35,494 nt of DNA from the NCBI GenBank assembly GCA_023428295.1, contig JAEYYV010000021.1:1-35494 (forward strand), in the 5' to 3' direction. Shown here piece after piece: positions 25,623 through 33,593 of the stretch. Position 1 is the first letter of the stretch. Each line of letters opens with the position of its first letter. The stretch is from Pseudomonadota bacterium (lineage in GTDB: Bacteria; Myxococcota_A; Polyangia; Haliangiales; Haliangiaceae). The translations under genes and the position numbers were made by a program. The notes beneath the pieces were generated by a model that saw only the letters and a list, made by a program, of their open reading frames with translations, was not told the origin of the DNA and did not search any database.

Positions 25623-26670
25623 AGACCAGCCGCGTGCGATCCGCGCTGGCGAGGAGCTGGACCTCGCCGCGCTCACCGCGTTCATCGAGCGCGAGCTCGG
25701 GGCACACGGAGCGATCACGGTCGAGCAGTTTCCGGGCGGCCACTCGAACCTCACGTACCTCGTGCAGCACGGGGAGCGGCAGTACGTGCTGCGCCGGCCG
25801 CCGTTCGGCGCGAAGATCAAGTCCGCGCACGACATGGGCCGCGAGGTCAGCGTGCTGTCGAAGCTCGCGCCCGTCTACCAGCGTGCCCCGCGCGTCATCG
25901 CGAACGAGCCGACAGGGGATGTTCTCGGCGCGCCGTTCTATCTGATGGAGCGTCGCCGCGGCGTGATCCTGCGCAAGGAGCTGCCAGCGTCACTCGCCGC
26001 CGATCACGCGGCCATCCGGCGGATCTGCGAGCTGCTCGTCGACGCGCTCGTCGATCTGCACGCGGTCGACTACGCGGCCGCGGGCCTCGGCGATTTCGGC
26101 AAGCCCGCGGGCTACATCGAGCGCCAGGTCAGCGGCTGGACCGAGCGTTACACGAAGTCGCAGACCGACGACATCCCCGCGATCACCGAGGTCGCCGCGT
26201 GGCTCGCGACGCACAAGCCCGCCGACGGTGCGCCCGCGCTGATCCACAACGACTTCAAGTTCGACAACGTGATCTTCGACGCGGAGCTGACGCGTATCAC
26301 GGGCGTGCTCGATTGGGAGATGACGACGATCGGCGATCCGCTCATGGATCTCGGAACGTCCCTGTCGTACTGGTCGCAGGCTTCGGACTCGCCGGCCGTG
26401 CTGAGGTTGCCGTTCGGACCTACGGCGTCGCCCGGCATGATGACGCGCGCCGAGGTCACGCAGCGCTACCTCGAGCGCTCGGGCCGCAAGACCGATGACC
26501 TCGTCTTCTATTACGTGTACGGCCTGTTCAAGACGGCGGTCGTCGCGCAGCAGATCTACTACCGCTTCGCCAAGGGCATGACCACGGACCCGCGCTTCGG
26601 CGCGTTCATCTTCGCGGTGCGCCTGCTCGGCGAACAAGCGGTGATGTCGATCGCGAAGAGCTCGATCTAG
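25612..26670 (+). CDS. APH-family phosphotransferase, LvaA/ACAD10-11 kinase-domain-like
   Basis: 352 residues of the aminoglycoside phosphotransferase/choline kinase fold. FPGGHSNLTYLV is the glycine-rich nucleotide loop (40-51); YVLRRPP holds the Lys-equivalent strand; LIHNDFKFDNVIF (210-222) is the catalytic loop with Asp214, and VLDWEMTTIGDPLMDL (232-247) the metal-binding loop. In LvaA and in mammalian ACAD10/11 the same domain phosphorylates the 4-hydroxyl of 4-hydroxyacyl-CoA, which the paired dehydrogenase then converts to an enoyl-CoA. Start is GTG, overlapping the dehydrogenase stop by 11 nt. It is more likely metabolic than an antibiotic-resistance enzyme. Confidence 0.92.
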   Translation: MLAEDQPRAIRAGEELDLAALTAFIERELGAHGAITVEQFPGGHSNLTYLVQHGERQYVLRRPPFGAKIKSAHDMGREVSVLSKLAPVYQRAPRVIANEPTGDVLGAPFYLMERRRGVILRKELPASLAADHAAIRRICELLVDALVDLHAVDYAAAGLGDFGKPAGYIERQVSGWTERYTKSQTDDIPAITEVAAWLATHKPADGAPALIHNDFKFDNVIFDAELTRITGVLDWEMTTIGDPLMDLGTSLSYWSQASDSPAVLRLPFGPTASPGMMTRAEVTQRYLERSGRKTDDLVFYYVYGLFKTAVVAQQIYYRFAKGMTTDPRFGAFIFAVRLLGEQAVMSIAKSSI

Positions 26671-26673
26671 CGA

Positions 26674-27270
26674 CTACTGCTCGGCGTAGAGCGGCCCGCG
26701 ATCGAACAGGATCACGGGGAGCGTGGGGTGCTGCGAGTACGCCGCGCTTCCGATGATGCGGATCGTTCGCTTCGAGGCGAGCACCGCTGGGATGTTCACG
26801 CTTTCCTCGAAGAGGCCACGAACCTGCTTGCACGCTCCGTCGCTCCACACGCCGTGACGATGGGTCTCTCCGACGAACGTCCACGCCGCGGCGTCGCCGA
26901 CCTTGACGTAGGCGCGCTCGAACGACGAGAGGCGGAGGCAATCCGCCTCGGTCGTTCCGAGGGACTCGTCGGGGAACCTGACGAACGTGTAGAGCATCGG
27001 GAGCCGGCCGGTGACACCAATGGTCTGCGTGGTCTCCGCGATCACCGACTTGCAGCCGCCGGCCGAGAAGGAGAAGTTGAACGGAAAGGCGATGCCATCG
27101 ACGGCGGGGGAGGAACCGAACGAGACGTCGGCAGGCTCGGTGAGACACGGATGCTCGCCGGCGATCTCGAGCTGCTGTGTCGTCGTGCTTTCGACGGGCG
27201 TGGTCGCATCCTCCTCGGAGGCATCGGCGACGCAGGCGGAGAGAGCGAGGACGAGCGGAAAAGTCTTCAT
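26674..27270 (-). CDS. lipoprotein of unknown function
   Basis: 198 residues. MKTFPLVLALSAC gives a lipobox (LSAC, Cys13), then an Asp/Glu/Thr-rich linker. The folded part has four Cys (EHPCLTE, GGCKSV, ADCLRL, GACKQV), probably two disulfides, and looks beta-rich. I recognise no domain. It ends 3 bp from the convergent kinase gene and is divergent from the lipoprotein at 27364 across 93 bp. The extra in-frame sequence upstream of 27270 is antisense to that neighbour and not part of the gene. Confidence 0.78.
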   Translation of the reverse strand: MKTFPLVLALSACVADASEEDATTPVESTTTQQLEIAGEHPCLTEPADVSFGSSPAVDGIAFPFNFSFSAGGCKSVIAETTQTIGVTGRLPMLYTFVRFPDESLGTTEADCLRLSSFERAYVKVGDAAAWTFVGETHRHGVWSDGACKQVRGLFEESVNIPAVLASKRTIRIIGSAAYSQHPTLPVILFDRGPLYAEQ

Positions 27271-27363
27271 GGTCGAAAGACTTCGGTGTTGTGATTTGTG
27301 ACGGCCGGGGTGTTCTGCCCCGTGCCCGTTGTCATGTCGCGCGGTTAGAGGCAGAAATGGAGC

Positions 27364-28593
27364 ATGCGGCCCGTCTCGATCTGCGCAGTGGTCAGCGCGA
27401 TCGCCGCGTGCAACTCGGCACCGGCAGCGACGACGGACTTTTTTGGCCCCACGATCGAACCGCCGCGCGGCCTCGCGAAGCTGCAGCCCGGCATGTCGGT
27501 GGTGCGGGCAAAGGAGCTCGTGCCCGGACTCCGCGAGGACCATCGCGGCGTTCGCGATCACCTCGAGATCGATTCGGGCGTCGCTGACGTGAAGCTGCAG
27601 GTCCGCGTCGACGCGGGCATCGTCGCGAACATCGTCGCGATCGTTCAGGGCCAATCCGCGCGCGAGCTGCTCACCAAAGCATGGGGCGATCCAGAGATCG
27701 CGAAGGACGCGCTCGGACAACCGGAGATCATGTGGGCGAGCGAGGCGACGGGATGGAAGGTGAAGCTCGACTGCTTGGAGCGCAACTGCTTGGTCGAGTA
27801 CGTGCCGTATCACGTGCTCACTGCCGAGTTCTTCGGCGCGCACGTGGTGCCGCCGGGTGCGCTCGCGAACCTCAAGGTCGGTATGAAGCTGGCCGAGGCG
27901 CGCACGCACGCGCCCGGGCAGGTCGACGTTCGCGCGGGAATTCCGACGGGCGTCGACGGCGTGCGCGAGTTCACCGCGGTCGATGACAAGAGCGGCACGA
28001 TCAAGGCGATCTATCTGAACCTGCCCGCACACGCGGAGGCGTTGATCACCGAGGCGTGGGGACCCGGGTTACCTGCCACCGAGCCCGTCGGCAAGAGCGT
28101 GCTCGTGTGGCCCGATCCCACGACGGGGTGGCGCGCCACGCTGCGCGATGCGCTCGGCTCGTCGCACGACCTCGCGTTCGATAACTACATCCCCGCGGCG
28201 GTGCTGTTCGGCGAGCAACCCGACGTACTCGACGCGGTTCCCATCCTGAACGCGACGGTCGACGAGGTGAAGAAGCAGTTCCCCACAGAGCTCGTGGCGC
28301 AGGGGCGCGACTTCGTCCTCACGCTGTTACCGACGGAGTGGGAGCGCACCGCCACCAAGATCAAGCTCGACATGATGGGTGGTCGCGTTCGCATGCTGTC
28401 GCTCGACATTCCGTTCAAAGCGCGCCCCGCTGCCAAGGACGAGCTGCTCGATCTCTTCACGCACAAATGGGGGCAGCCCCGCACGGGTGAAGACGACGGG
28501 AAGCGCATCCTCATCTTTCGCGATGGCGATCCACGCGTGGAGGCCTACGAGGACAACGAGCACGGCGCCTGGCAGATCCAGATCCGCCGATGA
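27364..28593 (+). CDS. triple-repeat lipoprotein, paralogue of 19577-20755
   Basis: 409 residues. MRPVSICAVVSAIAAC ends in a lipobox with Cys16, so this copy is lipid-anchored whereas its paralogue looks freely exported. Three modules follow; Gly-Met turns lie at 43-44 and 173-174, and WG motifs at 107-108, 232-233 and 369-370. Cys137-x4-Cys142 in module 1 (DCLERNC) matches the paralogue position for position, and EFFGAHVVPPGALANLKVG matches AFFGTAVGAPGSLASLPIG there. No known domain is recognised. The mph-like gene begins 129 bp downstream on the same strand, and read-through between them is possible. Confidence 0.85.
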   Translation: MRPVSICAVVSAIAACNSAPAATTDFFGPTIEPPRGLAKLQPGMSVVRAKELVPGLREDHRGVRDHLEIDSGVADVKLQVRVDAGIVANIVAIVQGQSARELLTKAWGDPEIAKDALGQPEIMWASEATGWKVKLDCLERNCLVEYVPYHVLTAEFFGAHVVPPGALANLKVGMKLAEARTHAPGQVDVRAGIPTGVDGVREFTAVDDKSGTIKAIYLNLPAHAEALITEAWGPGLPATEPVGKSVLVWPDPTTGWRATLRDALGSSHDLAFDNYIPAAVLFGEQPDVLDAVPILNATVDEVKKQFPTELVAQGRDFVLTLLPTEWERTATKIKLDMMGGRVRMLSLDIPFKARPAAKDELLDLFTHKWGQPRTGEDDGKRILIFRDGDPRVEAYEDNEHGAWQIQIRR

Positions 28594-28617
28594 ACGTTCG
28601 AGGCTATGCTCGGCGAC

Positions 28618-28644
28618 ATGATCGCGTCGATCCGGAAGCGCTGA
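28618..28644 (+). CDS. possible regulatory leader peptide MIASIRKR upstream of the mph-like gene
   Basis: Eight codons, ATG to TGA, in the 129-bp gap before the macrolide-phosphotransferase-like gene. An in-frame ATG at 28606 would give MLGDMIASIRKR. Arg6-Lys7-Arg8 is a +x+ motif; macrolide-bound ribosomes are known to stall on such motifs, and the ErmD leader MTHSMRLR has its Arg-Leu-Arg at the same three positions. GAGG (28600-28603) is the only nearby Shine-Dalgarno-like site and is poorly spaced for either start, which is the main weakness. Such a short frame can arise by chance. Confidence 0.35.
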   Translation: MIASIRKR

Positions 28645-28675
28645 GCTCGAGCCCGAGTCTCGCAGCACCCGTTTG

Positions 28676-28716
28676 GTGATCGCAGCCTCGCGATCACTGC
28701 TCCTTCCGGTTCGGAG
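28676..28716 (+). promoter_or_regulatory. leader RNA hairpin with alternative pairings ahead of the mph-like gene
   Basis: GTGATCGC (28676-28683) and GCGATCAC (28690-28697) form a perfect 8-bp hairpin with a 6-nt loop. The same right arm, as CGCGATCA (28689-28696), can instead pair perfectly with TGATCGCG (28619-28626) inside the possible leader peptide. CTTCCGG (28703-28709), next to the ribosome site GGAG (28713-28716), is complementary to CCGGAAG (28632-28638) in the leader, and TCCG/CGGA (28705-28708, 28712-28715) can mask GGAG. This is the layout of a translational attenuator, by inspection only. Confidence 0.4.
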
Positions 28717-28722
28717 ATCGAT

Positions 28723-29616
28723 ATGTTTCAAGCTCTCGATTCACTCGAGGCGATCGTCGCTGCGGCGGCGCGCCATGGTCTCTCACTCGTCGACGCCACG
28801 CTCGATACGATGGGTCTCGACTACCTCGCCGTGCACGCGCGCGATCCGGCAGGCGTGCGCTGGATCGTGCGGGCACCGCGCCGCGCGGACGTCGCAGCGG
28901 CTGCTTCGCTGGAGGCGCGCGTGCTATCGGTCGTGCGCGGCAGGATCGGCGTAGCCGTGCCGGATTGGCGCATCGCCGATGACGTGATCGCGTATCCGCG
29001 TCTCGATGGCACTCCCGTCGTGACACTCGATCAAGGCGCGCCCGCGTGGAACGGGATCGATCCAGCTTCACCCACGCCCGCATTTCTCGAAGCGATCGGT
29101 CGCGTGCTCGCTGCCTTGCAGCGCGTGACAGATGTGCTGCTGCCTGCACGCACGATCAGCGAAGAGCGTGCGGAGTGTTCACGAATCGTCCGCAAGGCGT
29201 GTGAACTGATCGACCCACCTGCGCAGCTGATCGAACGATGGGAACGGTGGGTGGACAACGATGCAATGTGGCCTACGCATGTCGCGCTCTCGCATGGTGA
29301 CATGCACCCGGGTCACCTATTGCTCGACGAAGGTGGTGCGCTGACCGGGATTCTCGACTGGACCGAAGCGCGTGTTGGCGATCCCGCGATCGATCTCGCG
29401 ATGATGCTCCGATGCTTCAATCGTGAAGCATTGGAGACGATCGTCACGGCGTTCGCTGCGCACGGCGGCACGACGTGGCCTCAGATCGTCGAGCACGTGA
29501 TCGAGCGCGTCTCGTTGTTTCCTGCGCAGGCTGCGGACTGGGCCGCGCGGACCAACAACGAATCGATCCTCGAGTACGCGAGATCTGAGATGCGACGTGA
29601 CATTGGCGCCACGTGA
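28723..29616 (+). CDS. macrolide 2'-phosphotransferase (Mph)-family kinase
   Basis: 297 residues, matching Mph enzymes in length and in features specific to them: GLDYLAVHARDPAGVRWIVRAPRRADV (residues 31-57 in outline) parallels the MphB block GLDFQAV...WVLRLPRREDV, and DDAMWP, LSHGDMHPGH (189-198), GILDWTEARVGDPAIDLA (209-226) and TTWPQIVEHVIE line up throughout. The catalytic Asp is in HGDMH, the metal-binding Asp in the ILDWTEA loop. Mph proteins inactivate macrolides by GTP-dependent phosphorylation of the desosamine 2'-OH; activity here is unproven. GGAG sits 6 nt before the ATG. Its codons carry more A/T in third positions than neighbours, hinting at acquisition. Confidence 0.88.
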   Translation: MFQALDSLEAIVAAAARHGLSLVDATLDTMGLDYLAVHARDPAGVRWIVRAPRRADVAAAASLEARVLSVVRGRIGVAVPDWRIADDVIAYPRLDGTPVVTLDQGAPAWNGIDPASPTPAFLEAIGRVLAALQRVTDVLLPARTISEERAECSRIVRKACELIDPPAQLIERWERWVDNDAMWPTHVALSHGDMHPGHLLLDEGGALTGILDWTEARVGDPAIDLAMMLRCFNREALETIVTAFAAHGGTTWPQIVEHVIERVSLFPAQAADWAARTNNESILEYARSEMRRDIGAT

Positions 29617-29627
29617 CATGACATTTC

Positions 29628-29770
29628 GCGCCGTCGCGTTCTCGCGCGCGGCACGACGCCTCAGATTGTCGAGTACGCGATCGAACGCGACGTTGCTTCC
29701 TGCAACGACGATTCGATCTCACTACTCGAAATCTGAGATGCGACGCGACACTGGTGTCACGTGACATGAC
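29628..29770 (+). pseudogene. decayed tandem copy of the mph-like gene's 3' end
   Basis: This 140-bp stretch matches about 29440-29622 of the preceding gene, including sequence beyond its stop codon. It retains GTTPQIVEYAIER (compare GTTWPQIVEHVIER) and then breaks up: a block of about 40 bp is missing and the frame reaches an early TGA. The final 43 bp, ending ACGTGACATGAC in both copies, differ at five positions. It is best read as the remnant of a tandem duplication followed by decay. The rest of the 360-bp gap (29771-29976) holds a hairpin and no gene I can support. Confidence 0.75.
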
Positions 29771-29819
29771 TCGGTGGACCGGCATGAAGCGGCACTAACG
29801 TCGATTGCCTGTCACATCC

Positions 29820-29836
29820 AGCGCGCTCTGCGCGCT
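29820..29836 (+). terminator. GC-rich hairpin downstream of the mph-like gene
   Basis: AGCGCGC (29820-29826) and GCGCGCT (29830-29836) form a perfect 7-bp stem with a TCT loop. It is the first strong hairpin after the mph-like gene and its decayed copy, and precedes the metalloprotease gene. No U-tract follows. Confidence 0.45.
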
Positions 29837-29976
29837 ATCTGGCGTTCAGATTCGAACGCGAGCAACTCGATCACGCCTCGTCGTGTCCGAATCCCGCCGT
29901 CGCCGGTGCTGATTCACGACGTCGATCGCATGGCGTATCCGTTGCAGCGCGGGCGGCTCACTCTAGGAGGAATGTG

Positions 29977-32127
29977 ATGAATAGGATCGTGCGTGGTGCT
30001 TGGTTGTCGTTCGCTTTCGCGACGACATCACTGGTCGGTTGTGTAACGGAGCCGACGGAAGAAATCGAACCAGCATCGGATGTGCTGCTCGGCACGGAGG
30101 ACCTCGTCGCGATTCCGCGCGCGACGACCGTCGAAGAGATCGTCGAGCGAACGAACAAGAATCTGCGATCGAACGGGAGCGGATCGTTTTATCTCGCGAT
30201 CCGAAAGAGTGCGCTCACCGAACGGTGGTTCTGGTCCACCTATCTCGAACAACTTCAACCGTACGGTCCGTCGCCCGGAACGCTCGGCACGCGCGTCGTT
30301 CGCTTTCGCGAGCAGAACGGAAAGCTGTTCGTGTTCGACGCCGACGATCGCAAAGGCACGAGCGACATCTTCTCGCCCGAGCTGATCATCGACGCGTTCG
30401 AGATCGTCAACAATGGGCCGTTCAACGCGCTGCCCGGATCCGGAAACTACATCCTGATCGATCCTGCGGCCGGTCAGAACCGCTTCGGCGCGCTCGCCGA
30501 CTGGTGGGCGGAGGGATCGCGTCCGATCAAGCTCGAGACCGAGCTCGCGTTTGTCGAGGACTTCAAGTCGTGGAACGACGGTGGAAGCTTCGCGCACATC
30601 TTCGCCGCGTACTCGAACGAGGCGATCGGGTCGTCCAACGACATCGACATCAACGAGTTCCGCGTCGCGGCGACCACGCGCGTGACCCTTCGTCGTTACT
30701 ACGAGACCGCGGGCTATACGCCGACGCCGAACCCCGGCGTTCCGCACTTCTTCACGAGCGATCCGCTGAACTTCTACAACGGCAGCCCGATCGTTCAACA
30801 GAACGCGGTCCACTGGGCGTTCAAGCCGGGAATGCAGCCGATCAAGTGGAAGATCGGGCGCGGCATCCTCCAGTACCAGAACGATCCGGCGCTCGGCGGC
30901 GCAGACATTGTCGGTGCCGTGAAGCGCGGCATCGAGTCGTGGAACACCGTCTTTGGCTACCAAGTGTTCAAGGCCGAGCTCGCGGGACCGAACGACAGGT
31001 TCGGCGACGATCACCACAACTTCTTCATCGTCGATACCGATCCGACGCTCGGCTACGCGTACGCCGATTGGCGCACGAACCCGAACACCGGTGAGGTTCG
31101 CGGCGCGAGCGTCTACTTCTCGGGCGCGTTCTTCTCGCCGTTCCCGGACGACGTCGAGGCCGGTGACGAGAGTGCACCCGCGCGTCCGCCGACGAAGCGC
31201 AAGGCCGTCCCGCGCCTCGTGTGGCAGGACCAAGGATCCGATCCTCTGTGCGTTCGCTACGCCGACGAGCGCCGCGGCTTCTCGGGCGAGACCGGCTTCA
31301 CCGCGAAGGAGAAGCTCGAGAACTACGTACAGGAGGTCGCGCTGCACGAGGTCGGGCACACGCTCGGACTGCGCCACAACTTCAAGGGCTCGCTCGTCCC
31401 GCCAACGTCGTCGACGATGGAGTACAACATCGCGGACGTCTCGTTCGTCCAGCCGGTTCCCGGCCCGTACGACATCGACGCGCTGCGCTTCCTGTATGGC
31501 ATGTCGCCGAACTTGCCGTCGCAGCCGTTCTGCACCGACGACGACACTCTGTACGATCCGAACTGCGTGCGCTTCGACGACCCGTCGCCGACGCCGCTCT
31601 ATGACTACCAGCTCCCCTGGTACACGTACGTCGCGAGCATGTTCCTCGACGGCTGGCTGCCCGTGGACTACGCGGATCTCTACCTCGGCTACTACGGGCT
31701 CGAGACCATGGGCTACGCGCGCGGCGGTGACGCGACGGAGTCGATCACCGCGTGGAGCGCGCTCGTCGGCGGCTTCTGTGACTTCGCGGGTGCGAACCCG
31801 GGAGCCGATGCCGTCTGCGGTTACTGGTTCCGCGACATCGTGCGCCCGCGAGGCGCGATCTCGTTCCCGATCACCGATGCAAACGTGCTCGCGCAGGTCG
31901 CCACCGACGGACGCAACACGATCACGAACGCGGACCGCGACTTCGCGGTTCGGCGCGCCGCGGTCGACGCGCTGAAGTCGCTGCAGAACCTCGGCTCGTA
32001 CGAGGCGTTGCTCGCCGCTCGCGATACGCTGACCACCCAGCTGCCGGCGCTCACGGGCGCGCAGGCCGCACTGACGCGTGACCTCCTCGCGCGTGTCGAC
32101 GCGGCGATCACGCCCTACTTCCAGTAG
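29977..32127 (+). CDS. zinc-dependent metalloprotease lipoprotein (metzincin-type HExxHxxGxxH)
   Basis: 716 residues. AGGAGG (29965-29970) lies 6 nt before this ATG, a textbook ribosome site; a GTG immediately upstream is an unlikely start. WLSFAFATTSLVGC is a lipoprotein signal. Residues 457-467, HEVGHTLGLRH, supply three zinc-binding His and the catalytic Glu458; the following NFKGS and a downstream SSTMEY, where Met could form the metzincin Met-turn, fit the bacterial 'zinc-dependent metalloprotease' (DUF4953/DUF5117-like) family. It is probably exposed on the outer membrane and degrades external protein. Its 3' end overlaps the convergent MocR gene by 20 bp. Confidence 0.92.
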   Translation: MNRIVRGAWLSFAFATTSLVGCVTEPTEEIEPASDVLLGTEDLVAIPRATTVEEIVERTNKNLRSNGSGSFYLAIRKSALTERWFWSTYLEQLQPYGPSPGTLGTRVVRFREQNGKLFVFDADDRKGTSDIFSPELIIDAFEIVNNGPFNALPGSGNYILIDPAAGQNRFGALADWWAEGSRPIKLETELAFVEDFKSWNDGGSFAHIFAAYSNEAIGSSNDIDINEFRVAATTRVTLRRYYETAGYTPTPNPGVPHFFTSDPLNFYNGSPIVQQNAVHWAFKPGMQPIKWKIGRGILQYQNDPALGGADIVGAVKRGIESWNTVFGYQVFKAELAGPNDRFGDDHHNFFIVDTDPTLGYAYADWRTNPNTGEVRGASVYFSGAFFSPFPDDVEAGDESAPARPPTKRKAVPRLVWQDQGSDPLCVRYADERRGFSGETGFTAKEKLENYVQEVALHEVGHTLGLRHNFKGSLVPPTSSTMEYNIADVSFVQPVPGPYDIDALRFLYGMSPNLPSQPFCTDDDTLYDPNCVRFDDPSPTPLYDYQLPWYTYVASMFLDGWLPVDYADLYLGYYGLETMGYARGGDATESITAWSALVGGFCDFAGANPGADAVCGYWFRDIVRPRGAISFPITDANVLAQVATDGRNTITNADRDFAVRRAAVDALKSLQNLGSYEALLAARDTLTTQLPALTGAQAALTRDLLARVDAAITPYFQ

Positions 32128-33559
32128 TAGTCGCTGATAGCGTGCGGAGTGCGTCGGCGAGAATCGTCAGCGCACTCCGCATCTCCGTTTCGGACAAGAA
32201 CGCGTAGGACACGCGGAAGCCGTGTAGATGCGGCGTGTCCGAGACGAACGCGGCCGACGAGTTGGAGACTTGCACGCCGCGACGCGACAGGTGCGCCTCG
32301 AGCTCGTGCATGTCGACCGATCGCGGGAGGTCCACCCACAGCGTCGGTCCGCCGCCCGGACGTGTCCAGCGCACGCCGTCGGGCATCAGCTCGTCCAGCG
32401 CTTGCAGGCACGCCGCGTAGCGCGTGTCGAGCGCGCGCTGCAAGGACGCGAGGTGCGTGTCGTAGTAGCCACGTTCGAGAAACTCCGCGACCACCGCTTC
32501 CGTGAGCCACGCGTTGCCGAGCGTGGACAACCGCTTCATCGCGACGAGCGTGGGCACGAGCTCGGGCGACGCGGCGACAAAGCCCACGCGCAGCGACGGC
32601 AAGAGCTTCTTCGTGAACGAGTTCACGTACAGCACGTTCTTGCCGCCGAGCATGCGCAGCATGGGCCGGTACTCGCCGTCGGACAGCATGTCGCTGCCCC
32701 AGTCGTCCTCGAGCACCGCCACGCCATGTCGCTGGCAGAGATCGAGGACGCCGCGCAACTCGCCCGACGAGTACGAGTACCCCGTGGGGTTGTGAAAACT
32801 CGGAATGAGATACGCGAGCGACGGCTTGGTCGAGAGCGCCTTGTCCCACGCGTCGAGATCGATGCCGCGAAACGGATCGAGGTGCAGTCCGACCAGCTCG
32901 TTGCCGAGACTCTCGAACAGTAGCTTCGCGTACGCGTACACCGGCGACTCGCACGCGACGCGCTTGGTGACGAGCGAGCGCGCGACGATGTCGAGCGACT
33001 GCTGCGATCCGGTCGTGATGATGATCTCGTCCGCACTCGCGTCGAGACCACGCGCGTTCATTCGCTTCGCGATCGCCTCGCGCAACGGGCGATACCCTTG
33101 CGCTTCGTACTGCGCCGGCATGCGCTCGCGCAGCACCGAGCGCGCGCACTCCGCGATCCGATCCGTGGGCAGTAGCTCCGGATCGATGAAGACCGTCGAC
33201 AGCGCTGTCGTTCCGCGCGTCGGGAGATCCGGCCTCGATAGCGGCGGCGGCACGAGCTGAGGCAGCGGGATCTGCGTCACGGGCACAGGTGGCGTGACGC
33301 GACTCGGTTGCAGCACGAAGATCCCCTCGCGCTCGCGTGCCTCCACCAGTCCTCGCGCGACGAGCTCGTCGTACGCTGCTTGCGCCGTATTCTTCGAGAG
33401 TCCGAGCTGCTTCTCGAGGGCGCGGACCGGTGGCAACCGACTCCCCGCCGGCAGTGACCCGGCTGCGATCTCGCGCTGGACACTCGCCACGATGTCGGCG
33501 GCCGTGGCCCGGCGCGCACCAGTGGCCACGTGGAGACCTACATACGGCATCCGAGACAT
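32108..33559 (-). CDS. MocR/PdxR-type regulator: GntR winged helix fused to class-I aminotransferase-like domain
   Basis: 483 residues. Residues 18-85 are a GntR-type winged helix-turn-helix (GSLPAGSRLPPVRALEKQLGLSKNTAQAAYDELVARGLVEAR in outline), joined by a Pro-rich linker to an aspartate-aminotransferase fold. ITTGSQQSLD, SFHNPTG (254-260), EDDWGSD and NSFTKKLLPSLRVG (Lys317 probably binds PLP) are present. MocR proteins use PLP or an aminated ligand as an effector; PdxR controls PLP synthesis, others GABA or taurine use. It is divergent from the aconitase-family gene, with repeats between them, so that gene is a candidate target. A second start at 33550 is possible. Confidence 0.92.
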   Translation of the reverse strand: MSRMPYVGLHVATGARRATAADIVASVQREIAAGSLPAGSRLPPVRALEKQLGLSKNTAQAAYDELVARGLVEAREREGIFVLQPSRVTPPVPVTQIPLPQLVPPPLSRPDLPTRGTTALSTVFIDPELLPTDRIAECARSVLRERMPAQYEAQGYRPLREAIAKRMNARGLDASADEIIITTGSQQSLDIVARSLVTKRVACESPVYAYAKLLFESLGNELVGLHLDPFRGIDLDAWDKALSTKPSLAYLIPSFHNPTGYSYSSGELRGVLDLCQRHGVAVLEDDWGSDMLSDGEYRPMLRMLGGKNVLYVNSFTKKLLPSLRVGFVAASPELVPTLVAMKRLSTLGNAWLTEAVVAEFLERGYYDTHLASLQRALDTRYAACLQALDELMPDGVRWTRPGGGPTLWVDLPRSVDMHELEAHLSRRGVQVSNSSAAFVSDTPHLHGFRVSYAFLSETEMRSALTILADALRTLSATTTGSRA

Positions 33560-33593
33560 GCTTCTCGATAAACCGCCGCGTGCCCGCCGTGAA

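Noticed and set aside
25612..26670. Antibiotic-resistance aminoglycoside phosphotransferase
   Set aside because: Its coupling to an ACAD10/11-like dehydrogenase and family features point to acyl-CoA metabolism instead.
29774..29976. Small forward frame of 67 codons before the metalloprotease
   Set aside because: No ribosome site, no family resemblance, and it runs through a hairpin in an intergenic region that holds decayed sequence.
29972..29977. ATG-TGA start-stop pair just before the metalloprotease ATG
   Set aside because: Only 1 nt from AGGAGG, so initiation there is unlikely; the ATG at 29977 has ideal spacing.
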